The notes under the pieces were generated by a model. That model had not been told where the DNA came from. It ran no database searches and was given only the letters and a program-made list of their open reading frames with translations. Both the position numbers and the translations under genes were made by a program. Positions 11,990 through 58,985 of a stretch of DNA of 64,000 bases are shown here, piece after piece. The first letter of the stretch is position 1; every line of letters begins with the position of its first letter. Source of the DNA: Portunus trituberculatus (lineage: Eukaryota > Arthropoda > Malacostraca > Decapoda > Portunidae); contig NC_059259.1 in assembly GCF_017591435.1 (NCBI RefSeq), forward strand, positions 3,312,119 through 3,376,118, read 5' to 3'.

Positions 11990-13864
11990 TCCCTGGGGCG
12001 CTGCGGTGGTAGTCCAAAAGGGCTGGCCCAAAGCCCTACGGGTAGAGAAACCGCCATCCCGACCCGGCGGAGCTCTCCTTTCCCGTGAAGAGGACTGGGC
12101 CTGGCGAGAAGCTGACGGGTAGGGGAGGAATCTGTTGGAGGTCCTCTGGAAGTGCGACGGGCCTTGGTATCGAGGAGGGGCCGCCTGAGACGATGAAGCG
12201 CGGGTTCTCGCAGAGCCTGCGCGGCCTGGTGGAGCTCCCCGATAAACCACCGCAACCCGACGGGACCGTGCAAGAGCCTCCGCCACCATCTGTGTAGACC
12301 CAAAGGAAGCTCCCAGTGGATCCCCCATGAGAAGGGCCGACTGCGCTGGAGATAGCAGAGGCCACTTGCCTTCAGCAGGCTAAGTGGGATGAGAGAGCCT
12401 GAGTGAAGGAAGAAGCCATCTCCGGAGCCCTTGCCAGAGGGCGAAGTGCAGCAGGGGCAGGAGGTTAGAGCACAGGAGTGAAGAGGACACCCGTGCGTTC
12501 AGATCCTGCCTCTGTGACAGAACCGTCAAGATCTTCTCTGCCATCAGCAAGGCCTGAAAAGAAGAAAAGGCATCCAACGCAAAAGCCTTGTCCTTTGCGG
12601 CCTGCCTCACCGTCTCTGACGAAGGGGTGGCCAAGGGAGGAGGAAAGTAGGGTGGAGAACGCGCTGACAGCCAAACTCCCACCCGGGCGTCCAGAGAGTC
12701 CCCGACCGTAAGTAGAGGAGTCTTGGGCTTAGCTGACAGTCTGGGAACAGGAGCACTTTGGGCCCGTGCTATCGACTGATCCCACCAGTCCCTGGCCACC
12801 TTAAGGAACTGGTCTGCCTGGCCCGCCGTCCATGACACGCCCATCGAGCGCCGCATCGACTCCTCACCCTCGGAGGAAAGGGAAGGAGGAGACAGGCCCG
12901 CAAACAAAGCGAGAGCTCGTCCACGGACGGTAACGGCAAGGAAGGAGTAGGTTGGGTCGCTTGAGAGAGGGGACGAAAATGCTAGGAAGGAAGGGGAGAG
13001 TGGCACGACGTCCCCCAGCACACCTCCTGACCAGGCACTGGCGCCGCCTCCCCCTGGGAGGCCCCATCTTGGTGGAGTAAGACAGCCGACCCGGCGACCT
13101 GAGACACCTGCCAATCAGGAGGCACAGGAGCCCACGACTCCGGAAGAACCTCCTGCTCCAACTCCTCCTCCGAAGGGGGGGCGTCTGAGACAGGGGACGA
13201 ATCCACCCCGTACGGCTGAGATGCCGGACTAGAGAGGGGAAGAGGTATAGCAGGGTGAGGGTCCGCCACCAGAGGAGAAGCTGAGGACTGGGCACATGGC
13301 AGAGGAGCAGCAGAGGAGAGATGGGCCAAAATCCCCGAGAGGAGCTCGTGGATGTTAGGAGGCAGGGGCTCGAGGGGGCCAGGGAGAGCGGAAGGCGGCA
13401 CCACTGGAGACGGATTCCCGGCCACGGGATCGTGAAGTACCGAAGATGGCCCTGGTACTGGATCCTCCACGACCGAGGAGGGGGGGAGGAGCGGCCAGCA
13501 GAGGACAGGGTAGACGGGACTGCCGTCCGAGAGCCCCGCCCATGAAAGCCAGGCGGAAGGCTTCGTCCTTCCAGACCGTGTGCATCCCCTTCCTCTTGGC
13601 CGAACACTGCACCGCCTCCTACAATCGGTGCAGCGAAGTGTACTGGAGGCAAAGCTTATCCACCTTGCCCACAGATTGGAGGAATTTCACATTTTCTCGG
13701 CACTTCTCACACTTGTCAGTGTCAAACAAGAAGTCCTTGGAAACACAGGGACGATGGGGCACACACAAGTCATGGCCATCGCATGAAAACTCATATGCGC
13801 ACCCTTTGCCATCCGAGGAAAACTGGCACTTGGTAGTAGGCACGATGAACTGAAAAGATATCAC
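11990..13864 (-). pseudogene. DIRS-like gag, frameshifted
   Basis: Structural protein of the element. The chosen start at 13864 opens a Cys/His-rich N-terminus (CEKCRENVKFL, CDGHDLCVPHRPC) that may bind zinc. An in-frame TAG near 13617 interrupts it where a Trp codon would fit. A Pro/Ser-rich middle follows (13470-12982), then a helical C-terminal region in another frame (about 12830-12400) with LTVGDSLDARVGVWL and QALLMAEKILTVLSQRQDLN. A basic Ser/Arg-rich tail runs to about 12000. At least three frame changes are needed to read it through. The gag assignment rests on its position and resemblance to DIRS gag proteins. Confidence 0.7.
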
Positions 13865-14289
13865 ACGTAAAACACTACTTTATCGCCCCCATCCGGGCTT
13901 AGGAGACGCACAACACTCGGCGGCGCAAAAGACCGCAAAGTATGACAAAACGCCATAAAAGTGGCTTAAAAACACTTCACACGCACAGGGAGCCAAACAG
14001 CAGAGGCCATGAGCAAATACTATGCCCTACACCAAAAGAAAGGGCCACTAACGCACTCGAGAACATTCGAGAACACCTGCCGGCTCCCCCACCATATGGT
14101 CACAAAAAACACACATAATAAAGGTACCACACTGCACTAAAACACATGAAAAGGGCACAGCACAGTGTAATCTGTCCATAAATCCAAGATTCTTGCCAAA
14201 TAGCAAGAGGAAAAGCTGAAAAGAAACACCCAGAGAAAACACCGGCTCTAAGAGCCGGCGAAACAGGCACAAACGAGTGTAGGTCTGGC

Positions 14290-14925
14290 TACCACGAGCG
14301 CTGAAACATGGAATGGCGTCTTCTTATCAGGAGAGGGACCTCCCAAAGATAGAAAACGGGACGTAGGGAGGTCGGGTATGGGGGGTTTGGTTCCCCTTTT
14401 TTTTTTTTGCGGTAAGGCCTATAGCGCCTGTACACACACTTGAAGAGTGTATTGGAAGCGTTGTTCAGCTTCCGCCCATTAGTGGCGCAGGCAATTTTAT
14501 TTATAGTGGTACCCATATTAGGGCCCATATCACCGCCTAAGCTCATCTTGAGTGTAACCACCTACAACCTGGGTATCATGGTGATATGTAGGTAACTTTA
14601 AACCACTCGACAAATGGCAAATTGTTTTAAGGCTGTACGTGGTGGGATTCGAACCTACGCGTGGACATCTGCCCGATCCCACGCTCACCACCTTATCCAC
14701 TATGCCACCGCCTCCCTAAGGGGTGACTGCGCTATTGTGATTGTAGGTAGGGGTTACTGCGCTATTGTGCTGATTCTATTTTGAAGGTAGTGTTTCCTAT
14801 GTGTGTGGGGCCTCATTTTTTTAATGAGATGTTTCAGCGATACCCTGAGGCGTAGTACTACACATAGTACATTGTGCACTCAGTACAGCTAGACCCGCAC
14901 TGGAGCTGATTGTACCTCAAAATAT
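14290..14925. repeat. DIRS left inverted terminal repeat, interrupted by a SINE
   Basis: Reverse-complement partner of 8320-8613. The repeat is continuous from 14290 to about 14396 and from about 14717 to 14925; the intervening 320 bases are a SINE absent from the right repeat. Confidence 0.85.
14397..14716 (-). mobile_element. tRNA-derived SINE inside DIRS terminal repeat
   Basis: On the - strand the element starts at 14716 with an A-box-like GTGGCATAGTGGATAAGG, followed by a B box GGTTCGAATCCC (about 14645), and ends in a poly(A) seen as a T run at 14397-14410. These are the internal RNA polymerase III promoter elements of tRNA-derived SINEs. The right-hand DIRS repeat gives the empty site (around 8503), which fixes the boundaries to within a few bases and shows that the SINE arrived after the DIRS element. 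Confidence 0.85.
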
Positions 14926-16092
14926 GAAAATCTAAGTCGAAAATAAATAGGAAAAGACAGCAAGAAAAAATATTCCAACACTTACAGCTAGAGGAGTGAT
15001 GTAAAAGTGGAGATGTTGACGATAATCCCCTACAAGGTCGCACCACCAGAGATGTGACAATACAGTGTAAATTTGATATATTGAGTTCGTTTTTCTTCAC
15101 TTTTCACAGTTATTTTGTAATTTAGATATGTTTCCATTACTTTATCAAACTTAAATGGACTTGTTTTACAATATCTCTGTCCATTCATCTTTTGTGAGAG
15201 CACCTAAACGATGCATGCAACTGTCTCCTTTCATGACTACCAGGCTCTGAGGGGATGTACCACACGTCCTTGACTCACAACTCAAAGATGATTGATGGTT
15301 AGTGAAATGGCAACAGTAACGCGCCTTTTTCAATATGAAATGAGGTGGGAAAACTTATGCCGTAAATATACGTGAATGGGCATTTTGTCCACAAACGTAC
15401 ATACACGTGTACGGGATGGTAAGGGTTAAAGATCTTAGGCTTATTGTGCATAGATACTGACACTACATACTGATACTGGGTAAATCCATAACACAGCAGG
15501 CCAGACCACTCCTTCGTAAGACATCAAAACATGACCCACTCTTGTTGTGGACAAAGCTACTGTGTATAAGTTTTCCGATACCGTGTCCTTGCCACATACA
15601 TGGCCAGGCAGATATTGGCAGTGCTGGTAATGCTTTACAATGATTCTGGTCTAACTCAGATCAGTACTTAGACCATGCTAGTGCTGAGTAGTGGCATTGC
15701 AAGGTGCATCTGTCTTGTCCCCTTTCACAAGAAGGAAGCTGGATGGTCTCCTCACCGTGTTCTTAGCAGCACTCTCAGCCTTGGAGTACAGGTCTAAAGT
15801 GATCCTTACAGGAGCCTAAGAGAGACTCATAAATTCCCAGAGTGCCTCACAGATCACTGAACTGAACATGATCTTCAGATTGTTATGGATGCAAACATCA
15901 GTCAAAACTCAGATCCGTGCCCCACCAGAATACACACTGGTAGCATGTGATCTGTAACCACATTAGCAGGAAATGAACCCTGACTGTTAGGTGTATGGTG
16001 CTTTAGCAGTAGTAGTGACTGACATATGTAGGTGTACAGTCCTCTAGTAGTGTCCATAATATTCTTTTGTTCTTATTTTATTCTTCTGCCAG
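14926..16092. other. Intergenic or upstream-intron sequence, no gene recognised
   Basis: AT-rich, no convincing exon. Around 15395-15426 CACGTGTACGGGATGGTAAGGGTTAA resembles the end of another TTAA-targeting element with a subterminal palindrome, but no left partner was found. The last 50 bases are a pyrimidine-rich run leading into the splice acceptor at 16091-16092. Confidence 0.55.
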
Positions 16093-51274
<35,182 letters not shown>

Positions 51275-51537
51275 GTGTGTGTGCTCTTTGTTATAGTACA
51301 TCACACTGAAAAATGTATAGGAATAAGAACCCATTAGGCCTACATGTGATAGTCTCTGTACCTCTTGGGAGTTCCTGTATTTTATGCAACCCTTTATTAC
51401 CTAGTTTACAAACGTGTTACATATTTACATTTTCCCTTGTAATGAATCCTTTTCCTTTTTTATAGTATTTCTGTGTTTTCAATCTTCATTAGACATTCAT
51501 CTTTTTTGTTGTTCTAATTCTCTTTTACTGCTTTTAG
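51275..51537. other. Downstream of BTB exon, possible 3' UTR or intron
   Basis: AT-rich. No clear AATAAA was found close to the TGA at 51272-51274, which leaves open whether transcription or coding continues. Confidence 0.4.
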
Positions 51538-51830
51538 TGTTGTAGTGTAGTGGTTAGCACACTCTGCTCACAACTGAGAAGGCCCAGGTTTGAGTCCCAG
51601 GGGCAGCAAAGCAAATGGGCGAGCCTCTTAATGTATAGCCCGTTCATCGAGCAGCAAGTAGGTACGGGATGTAGCTTGAGGGGTTATGGCCTCGCTTTCC
51701 CGGTATGTAAAGTGTGATGTGGTCTCAGTCCTACCTAAAGATCGGTCTATGAGCTCTGAGCTCGCTCCGTAATGGGGAAGATTGGCTTGTGACCAGCAGG
51801 CGACTGTGGATACGAATACCAATGTGAATT
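51538..51830 (+). mobile_element. tRNA-derived SINE
   Basis: A-box-like GTGTAGTGGTTAGCACAC at 51546 and B box GGTTTGAGTCCC at 51588 are spaced as in a tRNA promoter. A unique body follows (CTTTCCCGGTATGTAAAGTG, GTGACCAGCAGGCGACTGTG). It is followed by a TG array at 51881-51897. The body differs from the SINE at 14397-14716, so the two are separate families. Confidence 0.75.
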
Positions 51831-54623
51831 TTACATCTTGTCAACTTACATCTGTCCTCATTGACGAGCTGAACAGTGTGTGTGTGTGTGTGTGTGTGAT
51901 AAATTATAATGGCATTGGTAGTTGTATATCTAATTTCTCAAAAGCTTCTTCAAGTGTTCAGTATGTGATCTCACATCATTCTCAGTGATTCTGGGTCACT
52001 TTATTTATTTATTTATCTATTTTTTTGGCAGATTGTTTTCTTAAATAGTTTTCCCTGCAGTGACACTTTTATCTTTCCTCTTATTATTTCTCTTCTTTAA
52101 ATTATTGTTACACAATCTTTTTATTCTTCCATTTCTCTTCCATTTTATTTGTTTCCTTGATTTTCTTTTCTTATAATTCCTTTGTTTTTTTATTTTGTTT
52201 CTTAATTCTTTATTGGATGTTACTGCCTATAATCTCAAGTATTATTTAACTTCCAAATCTTTGTTCTTTTTTGTTTCTTAAATGTTTCCCTTGTGGTGTT
52301 GCATATCTCAGTAATTACTGAACTAGTAAATTTCCTACAGCATCTCAATTAGTTTCCTTAGTTGTTTCTGGGACATATAATTCTCTCTCTCTCTCTCTCT
52401 CTCTCTCCAATTAGATAGAATTTTTTTTTTTTACATTGAATATCTTTTTTGAGGCAGTTTACTATTTATAAGAGTAACAAAATTTTGATGTTACTTTGGG
52501 TGACTTCTTTCTTCACACCTCGCACCAAATCCTCATGTTAACTTTGTGTCTTTTAGTTCATTCTTTACTCATCTTTTTTCTCATTAACTTTTATCATTTC
52601 TTTTCCAGTTCATCTCTTTTGTCTCATCTTTCTCAATACGTTGGCCTCATCCCTTCCAGCTCATCTCTACTTCACATTTTTCGCTTAAAATTCCAAAATG
52701 CCTCTTGTTTCTGATTACCTCATTATTTTCTGTTTTGTTCTCATTGTTACTAACATCTATATTTTTATCCATTTGTCTTATCTATTCCATTAATATTTCT
52801 ATGTAAACTTTTTTCTTTTCAGTTCATCTGTATCACATATTCTTTTGTTGTAATGATTCACACCAAGGTATGCCAGTGTGTCAAACAAGGGCTGATGCAA
52901 CACTGGGCACTATGCAACACCTTGAGTGTCCTATAACTTCTCAGGCTGTGCTCAGGAGGTTTTACCACTCACTCTCCATCAGTTCTCATTATTGTTAAGA
53001 AAACTCTCCTCCTTTATGATGAGTCACTGTTGTGGGTCTCTTTCATTCATCACTCAGGCTGCAGCTCTTGCCAGTTTCTTTCCTAACTCATCCAGATAAC
53101 TTGAGCGTATACCATAATTGAGGTGTCTTGTGTTAAGTGCACCAGTCAGTCCATGTCTAGTAACTGAAGTTCCCTGCTTTTAGGGAACATCAATTACTGA
53201 TTACTGGCATCTGATGTAGTGTCTTGTATGAGATCACACTTACATATTTCAGCAACTCTTTAATACTTTCAAGACTAGAGGAAGTCAGGTATATGCTATT
53301 GTGTCCTATGTTGTTAATCACGTGATGCTTTTCAGTAAATAGTGAAATTCATTGAATACGAAGTGTACGAGTAAAGCTTCCACTTGTATGTACATAGTGT
53401 GTAGGATTCATAATGTTGTGTAATAATTCATATGCCATTGTTGAATTGTTATATGCATATAATTCTATTGTTTTATTGTTATGTTCTCTGTGAGAATTTA
53501 GTTTAATCAGCAAGTGTAAATTATTGTGACTCCCTGGTGTTTGAGTGAGGCAGAGAGAAATGTATTCAGGATGTCAAAGAGTGGAGGAGTGAGTGTAGCT
53601 ATATGTATCACATTCCCTGTATTTACTGAGCTTTATACTCCACTTACTCTTCTCCAAGGTGGAAATGCCAAAGAATCTTAAGGTTACTATCAGGGATGAG
53701 CCATGTTTGTAACAGCTGTAACCATATAATTTACTCTCAACATTCATTCACACCTGATGTCATCTCGGCCACGTTAAGCAAGCTCTGGTAGAAGTTATGG
53801 TGATTATCAAGGTTGTCTCTGATTCTGCTCATAGTTGAAGAATTTAGGCTGTAGTGAAAGTCATTTGCTGTTTTCAGTTATATGTTTAAGATTCTAGAGG
53901 TAGCTGAGCAGGTCCTGTGTGGCCTTTGCAAATAGTGGTGATGAGAAAAATTTTTTTTTTGAAGAATATGGATTTAATTGTGTGTACTTCACCATGCTGA
54001 AGGAGGAACAAAAGGTGCAGTTCAATACTTTTCATTATATCACAGCTCTCTGATGTGTACAAAGATATTTTGGGTATAATTATTTTTAACATATCACAAC
54101 AGGAAAATAATTCTTGGACAGTGTGTTTGTATTCACTTTTCAATAACACAATACATCTCAGTCACCTAAAACTATACATCAAGTGAGGCTGTCCTGAGGT
54201 GTTCTTTTGCCCTAAGAAATGGCATCACAAAATCCAATGAATTTCATGTGTAGATGGAAATGAAATGAATAAATGGACCGATGAATTGAATTATATTGAA
54301 ACCTCTGGATGTGATACTTGTAGATGAAAGCACTTGTCTGATACTGATTTTTATACTTTTTTCTCTCTCCCTCTCTGCCTGAAACAAAGTATGACATCAC
54401 TTCTTTGGGGCAGTGTTCATCATACTTTCTAGACGCGGTCTATTGGGCAAATTACCACAATGTGACACTGAAACACAAGCACAGACCTAATTTGTAAGAG
54501 AAGGCAGTAAGACCTGTCAGTGTTAGATGATGAAGGCTGAAGGCATGACAACAGATCCTCAGTAGTTTCCCATAAGTGAACTAAGAATATTAGAATGTCT
54601 TCCTAGGATGTTTTTGCTTTGCA
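51831..54623. other. AT-rich non-coding stretch up to the gap
   Basis: No exon, RNA gene or mobile-element end could be supported. A short CT array lies at 52382-52407. It could be a long 3' UTR, intron or intergenic sequence of the ARMC5-like gene. Confidence 0.5.
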
Positions 54624-55123
54624 NNNNNNNNNNNNNNNNNNNNNNNNNNNNNNNNNNNNNNNNNNNNNNNNNNNNNNNNNNNNNNNNNNNNNNNNNNNNN
54701 NNNNNNNNNNNNNNNNNNNNNNNNNNNNNNNNNNNNNNNNNNNNNNNNNNNNNNNNNNNNNNNNNNNNNNNNNNNNNNNNNNNNNNNNNNNNNNNNNNNN
54801 NNNNNNNNNNNNNNNNNNNNNNNNNNNNNNNNNNNNNNNNNNNNNNNNNNNNNNNNNNNNNNNNNNNNNNNNNNNNNNNNNNNNNNNNNNNNNNNNNNNN
54901 NNNNNNNNNNNNNNNNNNNNNNNNNNNNNNNNNNNNNNNNNNNNNNNNNNNNNNNNNNNNNNNNNNNNNNNNNNNNNNNNNNNNNNNNNNNNNNNNNNNN
55001 NNNNNNNNNNNNNNNNNNNNNNNNNNNNNNNNNNNNNNNNNNNNNNNNNNNNNNNNNNNNNNNNNNNNNNNNNNNNNNNNNNNNNNNNNNNNNNNNNNNN
55101 NNNNNNNNNNNNNNNNNNNNNNN
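54624..55123. other. Scaffold gap of 500 N
   Basis: Exactly 500 undetermined bases, a usual placeholder size, so the true length is unknown. Apparent open frames through it are artefacts. LINE coding on its right side stops short of the element's 3' end, so that end is probably hidden in the gap. Confidence 0.99.
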
Positions 55124-56759
55124 CCTGATCTTTTCATGTCCTCTTGTCCTTCCATCTTCTTCCGTCAACAGCACCAGGTCTTTTTTGTCTATTTTTTCAA
55201 TATCATTTACTATCTTATACATTGTTATTAGGTCCCCCGTTCTCTTCTATCTTGTAAGGTTGGCAGTCCCATTTCCTTTAGTCATTCCTTTAATTCCAGC
55301 ACCATCTTTGTAGCAATCTTCTGTATCTTTTCCAATGTTCTTATACCTTTTTAGAGCTTGGAGACCATACCACTGCTGCATATTCCAGCCTTGGGCATAT
55401 CATGCTTGTGATGATTTTTTTCATCATATCTTTATCCATGTAATGAAATGCCACTCTTATATTAGTCAACATCTTATATTATAGTCCAAATATCTTGCTT
55501 ATGTGTTTATCAGGGCTCAGATTTTGTTGTATGACCACTTCAAGATCTTTTTCCTCTTTAGTCTTCATTATTTGCTCCTCCCCCATCAAAGTTCCATGCT
55601 GGTCTTCTCTTACTTTTTCCTAATTCCATTATGTGGCATTTCTTGGCATTTAACTCCAATTTCCACTTCTTGCTCCATTCATAGATCTTGTTTAAATCTT
55701 CCAGCAACAGTAGACAGTCCTCTCTGGTGTTGATAACTCTTAGCAACTTTGCATCATCAGCGAATAAATTCATATAACTGTTTATCCCAACGTGAATGTC
55801 GTTTACATAAACTTGAAACATAATGGGGGATAACACTGACCCTTGTGGCACTCCGCTAGTTACTTTACCCAAAGATGAGTATGCGTGCGTCTCTGATCAC
55901 AATTCTCATTTCCCTATCCTTCAAATAATCTCTTGTCCATTCGAGTAGGGTTCCACGCAGTCCTCCTATGTTCTCTAGTTTCCAAAGAAGTCTTCCATGT
56001 AGGACTTTATCAAAAGCCTTTTTAATGTCCAGGTATACTGTGTCTACTTATCCATCTCTGTTTTCAAGTCCTGCAATAACTCGAGTAGAAGCTTAATAAG
56101 TTTGATACACATGACCGCCCTGTCCTGAACCCAAATTGTCTGTTCAATATGACTTGCTCCTATTCTAGAAATTTAACAAATTTTTCTTTGATAATTATTT
56201 CACATAACTTCCCTACAACACCTGTAAGTGACACTGGTCTGTAGTTTAGTGGTTCAGTTACCTTTCCTCCTTTAAATACCGGTATTACGTTGGCTCTTTT
56301 TCACTCTAGTGGAACTTTCTCTTAATTTTTTTAACTTTTAATTATTTCCGAAATTGGATCCAGTAATTGTTCTTTACATTCTTTTAACATCCAGCCTGAT
56401 ACACCATCTGGCCTGATTGCTTTTCTGACTTCCAACTTATCCAGTAATCTTCCAATATCCTGTTTGTGCACTGCAATCTCCTGTAATCCTTGGCAATCCA
56501 ATGTCCTATTAGTTTCTGTGAAATCATCTTCTGCAGTGAATATCGTTTTGAAGCTCTCATTCATTATTTCACACATTTCCTTCTTTGGCATGTCTTTCCT
56601 TCATTAATTATTTTTTCAATTGTTTTCTTATTCTTTGTTTTGCCGTTTATAAAATTGTAGAAAAGTTTGGGTTCATCCTTACTTTTATCCACTACATCCT
56701 TCTCAAACTTTTTCTTCCTCTCTCCTTGTGTGTGTATTCACCTAGTTGTATTCACCTAG

Positions 56760-56837
<78 letters not shown>

Positions 56838-58078
56838 ATATGCTCTTTATTGTGGTGAATTTTTTCACTAGTGAGTTGGTGGAAGGAGACACTGTTGACA
56901 AGTAAGTACCAGTGAGTTAATACTTGTACATCTTACTCTATAAATCTAGCTTTTTCTCTAATCAAAAAGTTATTAGAGCAAAATAATATGATATGGAAAT
57001 ATTCCTTGAGTCACTAAATCAAGACTCCTGGACATATAACCGACAGACATTTGGCTGACAGACACTTGACGGAAAATGTACAAGTGTGATCAGTAATGCT
57101 TTCAGTAAAAAATAAATAAAGTACAGAAAAATGTAGGTTCTTAAATAAAAAAAAAAATTAAATAAATAAAAAAAAATGGCATCCATTGATAAACAACACT
57201 GTTTTTGTTGGTGGTGTTACGCCCTTCGTGCATTTAAACCATGTGCCTAGAGAGGAGCACAAAGCTGTAACCACCACATCTTTCTCAAAGTTTTTTTCTT
57301 TCTCTCTCCTTATTCTAATATAATCATTTCTCATGCTTATATATACTGCTGTCTGTTGTTTTCATTTCTCTGCTTTTTGAGTTTCTTCCAAGCTTTATTT
57401 TTTTCCCTTTTAGCTTCTATACATCTGGCATCATACCAAGCATGTATACTTTTCTTTTCTCTATAGATAGGTACGTATTCACTCCTTCATTATATTTCTG
57501 TATTGTCCTTCCGTTCATAATGCTCCTCAATTCAACATCAGCAAAAAATTTTGTTAACTTTTCAATATCTGCTCTTGCATAATTTAATCTCTCTTTTTGG
57601 TAGTCTTCTCTGTATCTTACCCCATCCTTTTCATGCATTTCCAACACTAATGTTACATGATCACTTCTTCCCATTGGACTAAGGTATTGTATGCTGGGAG
57701 GGGGCTCTAGCTTCTTTGTGAATTCTAGGTCAAGCAATGATGGTTCTCCTCCTCTGTACTGTGTTGTTTCTTCCACCCACTGATCCACTGTATTCACCAT
57801 AGTTAACTATAAGAACTCCTCACTCCATGACCCAGCATTACCCATCACTTCCATCTCTCTCCAGTTTACTCTTGCAGTTGAAGTTTCCTACTAATAGTAT
57901 TTTCCCATCTTTTTTTTTTATCATATTATACAATCACTAAATCACCTCTCCTTGCATTTTCTTATGTTCTTCTGTTCTCCATGTATTTGTATTCAGTGGC
58001 ACATACATGAGTATGATTCTCCGTTTTTTCCCTTTCTGTCTTGATTATTACTCCTATAACTTCTGCAAATCAAAGAAC
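55124..58078 (-). mobile_element. CR1-like LINE, third copy, interrupted
   Basis: Read right to left: partial endonuclease (58078-57417, with MYVPLNTNTW and PMGRSDHVTLVLEM), then, after an insertion at 56728-57281, the RT (56600-55560, with RPDGVSGWML, PLNYRPVSLT, GVPQGSVLSP and an intact LFADDAKLL), then a C-terminal piece (GDLITMYKIVNDIE) cut by the scaffold gap. Family residues match the copies at 1034-4540 and 21714-25928 but with more divergence. Frameshifts are numerous and the N-terminus is missing. Confidence 0.86.
56728..57281 (-). mobile_element. Insertion bearing a CR1-like 3' tail, inside the LINE
   Basis: Flanked by an imperfect direct repeat of about 29 bases (56699-56727 and 57282-57311, around TCTCAAA...TCTCTCCTT), expected of target-primed insertion. 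Its - strand 3' end carries two AACTAGGTGAATAC-type units next to a TG array (56760-56835). The remaining 445 bases do not match LINE coding and contain A/T runs. It is either a SINE-like passenger using the LINE tail or a copy with captured sequence. Confidence 0.72.
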
Positions 58079-58094
58079 ATGACTAACCCAGGGA

Positions 58095-58345
58095 CACACC
58101 TCCCCCACATTCAGGTTAGCTGTCAACCATAAAACCATGAGAGCAGTTGTAGATGCAGGCAGTGGGTACCCACTGATCAAAGAAGCAGCTGTAAATAAAC
58201 TGGGAAGTGAAATAAACAAGAGACATGCAGTACCAAATTTACAGGGAGTCACAAGATCCCCTCTGAGAATTCTTGGTATGGTGTGGTTAGAAATAGGAAT
58301 AGGGGTCATCCATTGCCCTACAGAGTTGGAGTTTAAATGCTGGTT
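58095..58345 (+). pseudogene. Retropepsin-like fragment
   Basis: The + frame reads MRAVVDAGSGYPLIKEAAVN then LGMVWLEIGIGV, resembling an LTR-retroelement aspartic protease with DAGSG in place of the usual DTG/DSG. It meets the gag fragment at about 58345 tail to tail, on the opposite strand. Confidence 0.6.
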
Positions 58346-58985
58346 TACAGTGTTGCCAGTTCTCGTCCTGCGACACTCCCACTGCATGTGGCCAACGCAG
58401 TTTCAGCACCACAAGTTGTCCTTGGTTTGTGCCGCTGCCCCTCACAATCATCTCGTAGCTGGCACTGGAGTGCAGCAATGGTGGCTTCAGACAATTAGGA
58501 GGTGGCAGAGTCATTTGGTGGTGACGTTCTGCTTCTTCCCAGGCTTCTTCCACTGTCATCGTCTATGTTCTCATTACGTTTCTTCTTAACTCAAGAGGTA
58601 AAGCTTTCAAAAATGCTTCCACAGCTTCCTTCTTGATGATGGTCGCACTGAATGCGTGAGCTGCCAGCTGTTGCGCTTTTCTTGCCAAGGTATGAAGAGT
58701 TAAATGGTCTTGAATGAGGGCAGCTAGGTCCTGTCTGCTTGCTTGCACTTCGTCAGGGTGTCGAAGCTCCTTCTTGAGTGCTGCCTTCCATTCCTCCCAC
58801 GTCTCTGCTGTGATGACGGAGGTTAGGTCGTTCCCAGCATCACCAATCATCACTTTACACCACTTGGCACGCTGGTCTGCGATGATGTTTTGGAGTTCAC
58901 AAAGCAGCTCAAAACACTCTAGCCAGATGTCTAAGGTGTCATTGTCTTGGTTGAATGGCTGCTGCTTCTCCATGACGATGTTGCC
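58345..58985 (-). pseudogene. LTR-retroelement gag fragment
   Basis: The - frame from 58970 reads MEKQQPFNQDNDTLDIWLEC, then AKWCKVMIGDAGNDLTSVIT and LKALPLELRRNVMRT, typical of a capsid-type gag of Gypsy-like elements. It ends in a damaged CCHC-like region near 58370 (VGHMQWEC). The first residues of the open frame (59009-58985) belong to the neighbouring LINE, so the long frame is a fusion of two elements. Stops and a frameshift near 58560 break it. Confidence 0.65.

Larger units (their letters stand above)
8255..14925 (-). mobile_element. DIRS-like tyrosine-recombinase retrotransposon, RT deleted
   Basis: Retroelement of the DIRS order, read right to left: left inverted terminal repeat (14925-14290), Cys-rich gag (13864 to about 11990), a remnant of the RT start (about 11950-11890), RNase H (11860-11284), tyrosine recombinase (11043-9150, interrupted by a MITE), internal complementary region (8775-8668) and right inverted terminal repeat (8613-8255). 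DIRS elements use a recombinase rather than an integrase and normally encode gag, RT-RNase H (often with a methyltransferase) and recombinase. Almost all of the RT is absent between about 11890 and 11880. The coding region is strikingly GC-rich compared with its AT-rich surroundings. Confidence 0.88.

Noticed and set aside
14640..14716. A functional tRNA gene
   Set aside because: A and B boxes are present, but the cloverleaf is not convincing and the unit continues into a poly(A)-tailed body, so it is a SINE.
51546..51605. A functional tRNA gene near the ARMC5-like BTB exon
   Set aside because: The promoter-like boxes are followed by a long SINE body and no acceptor-stem partner was found.
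54559..55231. Open frames on both strands crossing 54624-55123
   Set aside because: They consist of undetermined bases in the scaffold gap and carry no evidence.
56836..56905. A host exon encoding FFTSELVEGDTVDK with a donor-like GTAAGT
   Set aside because: It lies inside a target-duplicated insertion, has no acceptor or partner exon in phase, and is preceded by a TG array. Kept only as a note in the insertion finding.
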